Positions 1-5,400 are shown, counted from the stretch's first letter. The stretch is 8,677 nt of DNA from an uncultured Clostridia bacterium (GCA_947304065.1 CAMZAI010000117.1:1-8677), one strand, 5' to 3'. Notes: generated by a model not told the origin, from the sequence alone. Numbers and translations: made by a program.

Positions 1-353
1 TATTCGCAATGGCGAACCCCACGCCCGAGATCATGCCCGAAGAGGCAAAAGCGGGCGGAGCCCGCGTAGTGGCGACCGGCCGCAGCGATTATCCGAACCA
101 GATCAACAATGTTCTCGTGTTCCCCGGCATTTTCCGCGGCGCTCTGATGGTGGAGGCCCGTCAGATAGTCGAGGAGATGAAGCTGGCCGCCGCCAAGGCA
201 GTGGCTTCGCTGGTTTCCGATGAGGAGCTGGCCGATGACTATATCATACCGAGTCCTTTTGATAAGCGCGTAGCCGATGTCGTAGCCTGCCGCGTGGCGG
301 AGGTTGCCGAGCAGCTCGGTATCGCGGGCAATCCCGGATGCCGGGAACTCTAA
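1..353 (+). CDS. NAD(P)-dependent malic enzyme, C-terminal part (start outside window)
   Basis: The reading frame is open from the first base (first full codon at 3) to a TAA at 351-353, so this is the last roughly 116 residues of a longer protein. The visible part matches the end of malic enzymes, which decarboxylate malate to pyruvate and CO2 while reducing NAD(P). It has the FAMANPTPEI stretch (usually ALANPxPEI), then ATGRSDYPNQINN and NVLVFPGIFRGAL, conserved segments of the C-terminal NAD-binding domain, where the SDYPNQ-N residues line the active site. The ATG at 9 is internal to the protein and is not the start. The C-terminal helices (VADVVACRVAEVAEQLGIAG) are as expected, so the gene ends intact. 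It lies 71 bases before a zinc-ribbon gene of unrelated type. Family assignment is firm; NAD or NADP preference cannot be told. Confidence 0.93.
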   Translation, partial: FAMANPTPEIMPEEAKAGGARVVATGRSDYPNQINNVLVFPGIFRGALMVEARQIVEEMKLAAAKAVASLVSDEELADDYIIPSPFDKRVADVVACRVAEVAEQLGIAGNPGCREL

Positions 354-382
354 AGTGGCCGGAAGCCGATGCAGAGAGTTCC
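344..382 (+). other. Stem-loop spanning the malic enzyme stop codon
   Basis: GGAACTCT (344-351) pairs perfectly with AGAGTTCC (375-382). One bulged G allows two further G-C pairs outside. The 23-base loop holds a small GGC/GCC hairpin. No T-run follows, so this is not a canonical terminator. It could reduce read-through or protect the malic enzyme mRNA 3' end. I see no convincing promoter between 354 and 424. Confidence 0.3.
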
Positions 383-424
383 GGACTGACGCATGATACC
401 GAATACATGATAAAGGAAGATCAG

Positions 425-1222
425 ATGTCCGAAATAAAATGTCCCAACTGCGGGGCGATGTTCGACCCGCATGAGCCGAAGTGCCCGTACTGCGAATATA
501 TCAATCCCGCGGGCGCCCAGGAAAAATATATGCAAAAGCTCGAGCAGAACAGACTGAAGCTCGACAATGTCGATGAGGAGGCCGCAGAACTCTATCATTC
601 CGAAATGAAGAAAAAGGGCAGGCGCCTGGCTCTCACGATCGGGATCACCGTTGCGGTCATCATCCTCGGTATCGTGTTCTTTGCACTGAAGGACCGTTTT
701 TTCAGGCCTTCTTACGAGCGTTCTTCCGAGGAAGAGATCAGGGAGATCGCCTGGCAGAGGGAGAATTTCCCTAAGCTCGACGAGCTGTACGAGGCCGGAA
801 AATACGACGAGCTCCTGGATCTGTACGACAGGTTCTCGCTGGAGACCCCGTACCATGACCTCTGGAACTGGCCGCATTTTCCGTTCGCCGACTGTCTGGT
901 GCGTTTTTCACTTTTTACCGACTCCATGGAATCGTATCCGCGATATGTCAGGGAGGGCAATGCTTCCGCGCTTTCTTCGGTTGTTTACGCGGCATTCAGA
1001 TTCTATTACCGCGATTATGACTCCGATACGAGGCTTTCCGAAAGCGACCTTGAGTTTCTCGACGGGCTGAGCGCGTATGCGGCAGACATAGTTCACAGCA
1101 AACTGAATTTTACCGACGAGGAAATGAGTGAGCTCAGATCTGAGCTTTACTCAAAAGGCTACATCGAGTTTTCCGCCTGCGAAGACATCGCAAAGAAATA
1201 TATGAACAGGTTCACCGAGTAA
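425..1222 (+). CDS. Zinc-ribbon single-pass membrane protein, function unknown
   Basis: 265 residues. The start at 425 is preferred over the upstream ATGs at 338 and 407 because AAGGAAGA (413-420) precedes it at good spacing and the protein then begins directly with the zinc ribbon. C6-x2-C9 and C20-x2-C23 form a four-cysteine zinc-ribbon knuckle pair (CPNCG, CPYCE). A charged linker follows, then KKKGRR and one hydrophobic helix at about 68-88. Positive charge before the helix predicts the ribbon inside and about 175 residues outside. The outer part is acidic, aromatic-rich and probably helical, beginning with a short helical unit (LDELYEAGKYDELLDLYDRF) that resembles one in the next gene. 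It also has two cysteines (in FADCL and FSACE). It heads a three-gene run with the next two genes. I know proteins of this layout as zinc-ribbon domain proteins of Clostridia with no assigned role. Zinc binding is inferred from the cysteine spacing alone. Confidence 0.85.
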   Translation: MSEIKCPNCGAMFDPHEPKCPYCEYINPAGAQEKYMQKLEQNRLKLDNVDEEAAELYHSEMKKKGRRLALTIGITVAVIILGIVFFALKDRFFRPSYERSSEEEIREIAWQRENFPKLDELYEAGKYDELLDLYDRFSLETPYHDLWNWPHFPFADCLVRFSLFTDSMESYPRYVREGNASALSSVVYAAFRFYYRDYDSDTRLSESDLEFLDGLSAYAADIVHSKLNFTDEEMSELRSELYSKGYIEFSACEDIAKKYMNRFTE

Positions 1223-1232
1223 AGGAAAAAAT

Positions 1233-1991
1233 ATGAAATGTAAGAACTGCAATGCCAATCTTCAGATCGAAGATGAGAAATGCCCGTACTGCGGAGCGGA
1301 AAATCCTTTCGCCAAAAAGCACCGCGCGGACATGAAAAAATACGCGGGCGAGTTCGCCTCCACCCGCAGCGAAGTGCTCCGAAACAGCTCCCGCTTCAAC
1401 CGCTACACGGTCAAGATCACGATCGTCGCAGTGCTCGTGGCTCTGTGCGTCGGCGCGTTCATGCTGCAGCTGAATGCCTACAGCGTGAGGGAATACTTCC
1501 GTGACCGCAATATAGGCCTCCACAAAAATGAGCACATCAGCCGGGTGACAGAGCTGCTCGATGAGGGCAACTACATCGGAGCCTCCAACTATGTGAACGC
1601 CCACAGCATCAGCTATGTCGATCCCATAAAAGACTACAACGAGCTGTTCCAGATACTGCGCGAGTACAACTATATCACCGACGACATATCCGCGATCATC
1701 ACCTGGGATAAGTTTGAGCATCATTATCAGCAGAAAGACGAGGTTTTCAACCGCATCTCGCAGAACATCAAATTCCTGTACGATGCGACGATCCCGCGCC
1801 AATACGCCTACGAAGGCAGCTATTCCGACGACAAGCTCGCGTACATGCAGGCGATCCTCGCAGATACGGAGATGCTGATGAGGGCCTACATGGGCCTGAA
1901 AGACGAGGATTTTGCGGAGCTTTACGAGCTCAGCGATATCAAACGCACATTGCTTTTGGAAGAAAGATACGGAGAGCTGATAAATGAATAA
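1233..1991 (+). CDS. Second zinc-ribbon single-pass membrane protein, function unknown
   Basis: 252 residues. The start at 1233 has AAAGGA at 1221-1226, overlapping the stop of the preceding gene, so translation of the two is probably coupled. The layout repeats that of the gene before: a zinc ribbon (C3-x2-C6 and C17-x2-C20, again ending CPYCG), a basic linker of about 38 residues, one membrane helix at about 60-80, then an outer region of about 170 residues. Just after the helix comes VTELLDEGNYIGASNYVNAHS, a short helical hairpin resembling the LDELYEAGKYDELLDLYDRF unit of its neighbour. The rest is acidic and rich in Tyr, Asp and Glu, with no catalytic motif I recognise. The two proteins look like diverged paralogues, judged from layout and this short segment only. 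Basic residues before the helix suggest a cytoplasmic ribbon and an extracellular C-terminus. Function unknown. Confidence 0.86.
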   Translation: MKCKNCNANLQIEDEKCPYCGAENPFAKKHRADMKKYAGEFASTRSEVLRNSSRFNRYTVKITIVAVLVALCVGAFMLQLNAYSVREYFRDRNIGLHKNEHISRVTELLDEGNYIGASNYVNAHSISYVDPIKDYNELFQILREYNYITDDISAIITWDKFEHHYQQKDEVFNRISQNIKFLYDATIPRQYAYEGSYSDDKLAYMQAILADTEMLMRAYMGLKDEDFAELYELSDIKRTLLLEERYGELINE

Positions 1992-2448
1992 TATAAAAAC
2001 CGACAACACCCCCGCGGGCAAGCCCGCAAAAACTCCGGCGGACCGGATATTCAATCTGGCGATCACGGTCCTGGCCGTACTCTTTGTCATACTGATATTC
2101 GGATTTTTTCATAAGCTCCGCGGCTACAGCGGCCTCGACTACACGAACGGGGCGGACTCGATCTTAAGGAGCCTGAACCAGAGCAACTATTACTACGCCG
2201 CGAACAATACCTGGCGCAACCGCGCGCTGGACGTAAAGAACAAAGACGGCGAATTCGACATTCCCTATGCCCTCTCGGATTATTATCTGGCAGCATTTTA
2301 TGAGACCGCGCACAGAGCGGCGGGAGACACCGCGAAAGCCGACACCTTCGCCGAAAAAAAGGCTGAGTACAGAAAAGCCGCGGGCGATCTCGCAATGATC
2401 GCCGACGACATTGACGAGGTACTCGCTCCGTTTAAGAGAGGCGAGTAA
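1984..2448 (+). CDS. Small single-pass membrane protein of the zinc-ribbon cluster, no ribbon
   Basis: 154 residues. The ATG at 1984 lies inside the end of the previous gene (8-base overlap through its TAA at 1989-1991), with GGAGAG at 1971-1976 as ribosome site, so translational coupling is likely. A hydrophilic N-terminus rich in Lys, Pro and Thr is followed by one membrane helix at about 22-42 and an outer domain of about 110 residues. That domain starts with ADSILRSLNQSNYYYAANN, which recalls the short helical unit after the membrane helix in the two upstream proteins. The C-terminal part (ETAHRAAGDTAKADTFAEKK...) is Ala- and Lys-rich and should be helical. It contains no cysteine pairs, so it may be a ribbon-less relative or a partner of the other two. 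I do not recognise a named family. That it is a real gene is supported by the overlap, the ribosome site and the coding-like composition. Confidence 0.8.
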   Translation: MNNIKTDNTPAGKPAKTPADRIFNLAITVLAVLFVILIFGFFHKLRGYSGLDYTNGADSILRSLNQSNYYYAANNTWRNRALDVKNKDGEFDIPYALSDYYLAAFYETAHRAAGDTAKADTFAEKKAEYRKAAGDLAMIADDIDEVLAPFKRGE

Positions 2449-2470
2449 AGCGTCAGCCACGCGTACAAAC

Positions 2471-2504
2471 AAAGAAAAACCCTCCGGACCTAGGCCCGAA
2501 GGGT
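2471..2504 (-). terminator. Rho-independent terminator of tRNA-Leu
   Basis: Read on the minus strand, ACCCTTCGGGCC and GGTCCGGAGGGT (2479-2504) pair with two mismatches around a very tight loop, followed by TTTTTCTTT. It lies 9 bases past the tRNA 3' end. On the plus strand the hairpin is followed by A residues, so it should not stop the zinc-ribbon operon that runs toward it. Confidence 0.8.
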
Positions 2505-2513
2505 AAAAAATAA

Positions 2514-2597
2514 TGCGGAAAAAGGGACTTGAACCCTCATGAAATTGCTTTCACACGGACCTGAACCGTGCGCGTCTGCCAATTCCGCCATTTCCGC
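2514..2597 (-). tRNA. tRNA-Leu (anticodon CAG)
   Basis: 84 bases, folding as a class II tRNA. The acceptor stem GCGGAAA/TTTCCGC has discriminator A at 2514. The D-arm stem is GCG/CGC, and the anticodon stem CACGG/CCGTG has loop TTCAGGT. The long variable arm has stem TGAAA/TTTCA, and the T-arm is GAGGG-TTCAAGT-CCCTT. The anticodon CAG (2561-2563) reads leucine CUG codons. No CCA is encoded after the discriminator base, so it must be added by the CCA enzyme, as is common in Firmicutes. It has its own promoter and terminator and stands alone between two plus-strand genes. Confidence 0.97.
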
Positions 2598-2607
2598 ATT
2601 CATTGTT

Positions 2608-2621
2608 TCACAACGTTGTGA
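2608..2621. promoter_or_regulatory. Perfect 14-bp palindrome at the tRNA-Leu transcription start
   Basis: TCACAACGTTGTGA reads the same on both strands. It begins at the edge of the tRNA -10 box and covers the expected start point (about 2614), ending 11 bases before the mature tRNA. It could be an operator, or merely shape the leader removed by RNase P. The binding protein, if any, is unknown. Confidence 0.4.
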
Positions 2622-2660
2622 TTATAGCACAGCACATATCAGAAATGCAAGCATTTTTTT
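2621..2660 (-). promoter_or_regulatory. tRNA-Leu promoter
   Basis: On the minus strand: an A7 tract (2654-2660) resembling an UP element, then TTGCAT (2645-2650) as a weak -35, an 18-bp spacer ending TGC, and a perfect TATAAT (2621-2626). The TGC-TATAAT makes an extended -10. Expected transcription start is about 2614, giving a leader of about 17 bases before the tRNA. Confidence 0.8.
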
Positions 2661-2677
2661 GCAGGGAAGGAGGGCCG

Positions 2678-3082
2678 ATGTCAAAAGCAGTAAATATCCG
2701 TATTTCGGGACTCCAGCGTGATATCTCCGATGAGCCTACAGTTGTAGAATGTATCGGAACCCTTCACTCCTCCGTCGGTCAGCATTACATACGCTACACC
2801 GATCCCGACGGGATACAGAATCTGATCAAGATCCGGAACGGTCATGCGACCGTCACCCGCACCGGCGCTCTCTCCTCTGTCATGGAATTCACGGAGGGCA
2901 GCCGCACGGAGTGCGTCTATCCGACGCCGTACGGGAATTTCGATACCGTGATCGAGACCGAAGCCGTCACCGTTTTCGCCGAAAACATCAGCTCGGAGGA
3001 GCCCTTCGCCCGCATCCTCTACGACCTCACGATGAACTCGCAGAAGATATCGGGCTGCGAGCTGAATATTATAATTCGATAG
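2678..3082 (+). CDS. DUF1934 (YwiB-like) beta-barrel protein
   Basis: 134 residues, close to the size of Bacillus YwiB. The start at 2678 follows a full AAGGAGG (2667-2673) four bases upstream; the in-frame ATG at 2603 would put tRNA-Leu promoter sequence into the protein and has no ribosome site. The sequence alternates in a beta-strand pattern. It carries the family features of a VVECIGTL-type early strand, a YTDPDGIQNLIKI region and a TPYGNF motif at 83-88 (TPFG or TPYG in relatives), ending with ELNIIIR. The family is thought to form a small calycin-like barrel in the cytoplasm; its ligand and role are not established. No signal peptide or membrane segment is visible. The gene converges on the HIT gene with a shared terminator between them. 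No convincing promoter is visible upstream. Confidence in the family is good; no function is assigned. Confidence 0.85.
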   Translation: MSKAVNIRISGLQRDISDEPTVVECIGTLHSSVGQHYIRYTDPDGIQNLIKIRNGHATVTRTGALSSVMEFTEGSRTECVYPTPYGNFDTVIETEAVTVFAENISSEEPFARILYDLTMNSQKISGCELNIIIR

Positions 3083-3086
3083 TCAT

Positions 3087-3109
3087 GAAAAAGGGACTTG
3101 AACCCTCAT
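3087..3109 (-). repeat. 23-bp exact copy of the tRNA-Leu T-arm and acceptor end
   Basis: Bases 3087-3109 are identical to 2518-2540, in the same orientation. They cover the whole T-arm and the first four bases of the 3' acceptor strand of the tRNA-Leu upstream. The match stops there: the outer acceptor bases and the variable arm are not copied. The two copies bracket the DUF1934 gene. Confidence 0.9.
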
Positions 3110-3131
3110 AAAAACCGGTTCAAATCCCTTT
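3087..3131. terminator. Bidirectional terminator between DUF1934 and HIT genes
   Basis: AAAGGGACTTGAACC (3090-3104) pairs with GGTTCAAATCCCTTT (3117-3131) with one mismatch around a 12-base loop. On the plus strand it is followed by a T-rich but interrupted run (TTTGCTTTT), 7 bases after the DUF1934 stop. On the minus strand it is followed by TTTTT, 16 bases after the HIT stop. The position between converging genes fits a shared terminator. The left arm is the tRNA-Leu copy. Confidence 0.65.
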
Positions 3132-3147
3132 GCTTTTCGCTATTGTT

Positions 3148-3558
3148 TTACAGCTCTGCGCGGATCTTCGCTGCGTATTCTTCAGCCTCTCCGTCGGCGT
3201 AGCTCAGCGTCTTCCACGGTATGATCACGCCATCGTCCTTATATCTCGGGATGAGGTGCACATGCAGATGGAATACCGACTGCCATGCGGCTTCGCCGCT
3301 GTTCTGGAGCATATTGACGCCGTCGCAGCCGAGCGCCTTCTTCTGTGCGTTCGCGATCTTCGAAGCAACTCCCACTATCTTTTTTGCCACGTCGGGATCT
3401 ACCGCGAGCAGATCCGGCATATGCTTCTTGGGCAGGATCAGGACATGTCCCTTTGCCGCGGGCGCGATATCGAGCACCGCCCTGAAATCATCATCCTCAT
3501 AAACCGTTGCGGAGCCGAATACTCCGTTTGCGATCTTGCAGAAAATACAATCTTCCAT
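3148..3558 (-). CDS. HIT-family (histidine triad) nucleotide-binding protein, HinT-like
   Basis: 136 residues. The start at 3558 has AGGAGG (3567-3572) at 8-base spacing; the longer frame up to 3660 overlaps the deacetylase gene and adds no family sequence. The protein begins CIFCKIANG, as typical HinT-like proteins do, and has the triad HLHVH at 97-101 followed by LIPR. C4, C7, H46 and H97 are placed as a zinc site found in many bacterial members. GHVLILPKKH (37-46) and NMLQNSGEAAWQSVFH (82-97) are family hallmarks; the latter contains the S/G segment that contacts phosphate. Members hydrolyse purine nucleoside phosphoramidates and adenylated small molecules in the cytoplasm; the true substrate here is unknown. 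It lies 50 bases downstream of the deacetylase on the same strand with no terminator between, so co-transcription is likely. Confidence 0.95.
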   Translation of the reverse strand: MEDCIFCKIANGVFGSATVYEDDDFRAVLDIAPAAKGHVLILPKKHMPDLLAVDPDVAKKIVGVASKIANAQKKALGCDGVNMLQNSGEAAWQSVFHLHVHLIPRYKDDGVIIPWKTLSYADGEAEEYAAKIRAEL

Positions 3559-3608
3559 AGTTTCTTCCTCCTGTATATTAATTTCAATTCTTTCGTCGTA
3601 AATGTATC

Positions 3609-4442
3609 TTACAGCGTCATCTTTTCCCCGGGCGCGATCTCGTAATCCTTGCCCTTCCATGAGAACCGGAGTCTCGTCGCCGTCGGGTTCTCCGCCATGG
3701 TCATATCGGCGCTGAATCTCAGCTGCCCGTACGCCATCGTGTAATCGTAGACCTCGATGTTCGTCGCATACCAGATATCATCCCGGCCGCTCACTTTGTC
3801 CGCGAAAGTCTCGATGATCTCCCAGTTATTCTTAAAATCGAACTCGTAGCTGTGGCCCCAGAGGTAGAACAGCCAGGGCGCGCTTCCGGGCTTTCCGTTC
3901 ACGAATCTGTCCGTCAGCTCGGGCAGCTTCTCGTCGCCGTGATGGCAGGTCGGGTTGAGCCTCAGCCAGTCCTTCGGCATATCAAAATTGTGCGAAGACC
4001 ACACGGTTCTCGCATAGACTATCCCGCAGGCCTTAAGGGACGCAACCACATCGTCGCTGAAGGTTCCGAACGGATACGCAAAGCCCCTTACGATCCTGCC
4101 GTAATCGCGCTCGTGATTGATCCTGTCCTGCAGTATCTCTTGCGTACACATCGCGGGAGTCAGCTGCTCCAGGAACGGATGCGTAACGGCGTGTCCCGCT
4201 ATCTCCTGTCCGCAGTTCGTATACAGCTCCAGCGCGGCTTCCTTTGTGAGCCTCCTGTGCGTGGTCCTGTAATCGTCAAATTCCCTGTCTTCGTACAGCC
4301 CGCTGTTGAGGTTCAGGGTTCCCTTTAAACCCTTTTCGTTCATCAGCGCGAGCAGGCGTCTGTCATTGATCACGCCGTCGTCGTAGCTGAGCGTCAGACA
4401 CTTCGCTTTCCCGCCCGGAAAGCGCATATACAGATTCCCCAT
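3609..4442 (-). CDS. Polysaccharide deacetylase (NodB/CE4-like), no signal peptide
   Basis: 277 residues. The start at 4442 has AGGAGG five to six bases upstream; the extension to 4517 would cross the promoter region. NodB-type motifs are visible in order. Motif 1 is LSYDDGV, with D21 and D22 (usually TFDDG). Motif 2 is HAVTHP, with metal-binding H84 and H88. Motif 3 is AYPFGTF at 122-128 (the usual Arg before PYG is Ala). WGHSYEF with H197 supplies the late catalytic His. CE4 enzymes remove N- or O-acetyl groups from cell-wall or other glycans using a metal. No signal peptide or membrane helix is visible (the protein begins MGNLYMRFPGGKAK), unlike peptidoglycan deacetylases, so a cytoplasmic or small-molecule substrate is possible. 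A C-terminal region of about 75 residues (DDIWYATNIEVYDY... FSWKGKDYEIAPGE) resembles a small beta add-on. It leads a probable operon with the HIT gene. The family is firm; the substrate is unknown. Confidence 0.9.
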   Translation of the reverse strand: MGNLYMRFPGGKAKCLTLSYDDGVINDRRLLALMNEKGLKGTLNLNSGLYEDREFDDYRTTHRRLTKEAALELYTNCGQEIAGHAVTHPFLEQLTPAMCTQEILQDRINHERDYGRIVRGFAYPFGTFSDDVVASLKACGIVYARTVWSSHNFDMPKDWLRLNPTCHHGDEKLPELTDRFVNGKPGSAPWLFYLWGHSYEFDFKNNWEIIETFADKVSGRDDIWYATNIEVYDYTMAYGQLRFSADMTMAENPTATRLRFSWKGKDYEIAPGEKMTL

Positions 4443-4488
4443 CTCTTCCTCCTCTTTCGAATGCCGGCCCCCGTCCGGACTTAGGTTA

Positions 4489-4494
4489 ATTATA
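4489..4494 (-). promoter_or_regulatory. Likely -10 box of the deacetylase-HIT operon
   Basis: On the minus strand a perfect TATAAT lies 46 bases before the deacetylase start in an AT-rich patch. No good -35 is seen at 16-18 bp spacing, so the exact promoter is uncertain. The same patch also reads TATAAT on the plus strand (4493-4498). Confidence 0.45.
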
Positions 4495-4536
4495 TAATAA
4501 AGAATCTCATAAATCATTTCTTTTTTTATTTTTCTG

Positions 4537-4545
4537 TGCTACAAT
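4537..4545 (+). promoter_or_regulatory. Extended -10 promoter immediately upstream of plsC
   Basis: TGC-TACAAT matches an extended -10 element. The -35 region at 17 bp spacing (TTTCTT, 4517-4522) is poor, which an extended -10 can tolerate. The expected transcription start is about 4551-4553, only two to four bases before the plsC ATG at 4555. Confidence 0.55.
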
Positions 4546-4554
4546 GGGCGTGCT

Positions 4555-5307
4555 ATGAGAACAATACTTACTTTTTTATCATTATTTTTGTTTTTGGTAC
4601 TGTCGATCCCGCTGTTCCTTCTCTTCAAGCTGATCGGCGTTTTCAACAGGCGCGCATGCGCATATCTTTCACAGAAGGTCGTTAATTTCGGCTTCCGCGT
4701 TGTGCTTTTGAGCGCCGGCGTGAAGATCAAATGTCTCGGCACAGAGAACGTACCGTCTGACCGCGCCGTGCTCTATACCGCGAACCACCGCAGCTACGCG
4801 GATATCCCGATCGGCTATCTGACAGTTCCGACTCTCACCGGATTCATCGCAAAGAAACAGATCAAAAACGTTCCTTCGCTGTCCTGGTGGATGACCAATA
4901 TGAACTGCCTGTTCCTCGACCGTCATGACCTGAAGCAGGGCATGAAGACGATCCTCGCCGCCATCGACAATATCAAGGCGGGCTTCTCGATGTTCGTTAT
5001 GCCCGAGGGAACGCGCAATCATGAGGACGAGATGCTCCCGTTCAAGGAGGGCACTTTTAAGATCGCGCTCAAGTCCGGATGTCCGATCATCCCCGTTGCT
5101 ATCACGAATTCCGACGCCGTCTACGAGCTTCACCGCCCGTGGGTACGCAGGGCCAATGTCATCATTCATTACGGAAAGCCCATTTTCGTCGAGGACCTCA
5201 CTCCCGAGGAGAGCAAGACGATCGGAGCGCGGGTACGCGATATCATTGCGGAGATGCTTAAAAAGGACGCTCCCCTGCTCAACGAAAAGAAGCGCAAAAA
5301 GGCCTGA
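4555..5307 (+). CDS. plsC: 1-acyl-sn-glycerol-3-phosphate acyltransferase (PlsC family)
   Basis: 250 residues, normal for PlsC. It transfers a fatty acyl group to lysophosphatidic acid, giving phosphatidic acid for membrane phospholipids. A hydrophobic N-terminal anchor covers about 3-28. Acyltransferase motif I is NHRSYAD with catalytic H78 and D83. Motif II is FLDRHD (120-125), with the Arg expected to bind the substrate phosphate. Motif III is EGTR (151-154), followed by FKEGTFKIA. Motif IV is PIIPVAI (177-183). The C-terminus is very basic (NEKKRKKA), suiting contact with the membrane surface. The ATG at 4555 is the only sensible start because the hydrophobic anchor follows at once, yet no Shine-Dalgarno sequence precedes it. 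An out-of-frame four-codon ORF (ATG at 4544) ends in a TGA overlapping this ATG. It diverges from the deacetylase operon. No clear terminator follows, so it may be co-transcribed with the next gene. Confidence 0.95.
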   Translation: MRTILTFLSLFLFLVLSIPLFLLFKLIGVFNRRACAYLSQKVVNFGFRVVLLSAGVKIKCLGTENVPSDRAVLYTANHRSYADIPIGYLTVPTLTGFIAKKQIKNVPSLSWWMTNMNCLFLDRHDLKQGMKTILAAIDNIKAGFSMFVMPEGTRNHEDEMLPFKEGTFKIALKSGCPIIPVAITNSDAVYELHRPWVRRANVIIHYGKPIFVEDLTPEESKTIGARVRDIIAEMLKKDAPLLNEKKRKKA

Positions 5308-5336
5308 GAACGCTTTGGAGTTTAGGCATATTTCCC

Positions 5337-5365
5337 TTGAAATTTGCCTTGCATGATGATACAAT
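5337..5365 (+). promoter_or_regulatory. Strong sigma-A-type promoter of the lysine-rich membrane protein gene
   Basis: TTGAAA (5337-5342, 5 of 6 to consensus), a 17-bp spacer and TACAAT (5360-5365, 5 of 6), with TGA just before the -10 as an extended -10. Expected start is about 5372, leaving a leader of about 65 bases. Confidence 0.85.
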
Positions 5366-5378
5366 GATGAACGGATTT

Positions 5379-5400
5379 TGCGCGGGATAAGGGCCGCGCA
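5379..5400 (+). other. GC-rich hairpin at the 5' end of the leader
   Basis: TGCGCGG (5379-5385) and CCGCGCA (5394-5400) form a perfect 7-bp stem with an 8-base loop, starting about 7 bases after the expected transcription start. No T-run follows, so it is not a terminator. A stem at this place often protects an mRNA from 5'-end decay. Confidence 0.5.

Noticed and set aside
338..424. Longer start for the first zinc-ribbon protein (ATG at 338 or 407)
   Set aside because: The extra residues are not family-like, the 338 start overlaps the malic enzyme end, and the only good ribosome site stands before 425.
1212..2090. Long minus-strand open frame opposite the second zinc-ribbon gene (292 codons)
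   Set aside because: It has no recognisable family or ribosome site and is the codon-bias shadow of the plus-strand gene, which has a zinc ribbon and a membrane helix.
2643..2660. Small inverted repeat AAATGC-AA-GCATTT followed by T residues, terminator-like on the plus strand
   Set aside because: Only 6 AT-rich pairs with a two-base loop; the same bases are better explained as the -35 and A-tract of the tRNA-Leu promoter on the other strand.
2603..2677. Upstream start of the DUF1934 protein at 2603
   Set aside because: It would translate the tRNA-Leu promoter region and ignores the perfect AAGGAGG at 2667-2673.
3559..3660. N-terminal extension of the HIT protein up to 3660
   Set aside because: It overlaps the deacetylase C-terminus, lacks HIT family sequence, and a strong AGGAGG precedes the ATG at 3558.
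4669..5364. Minus-strand open frame opposite plsC (231 codons)
   Set aside because: Shadow of plsC; all acyltransferase motifs are on the plus strand.
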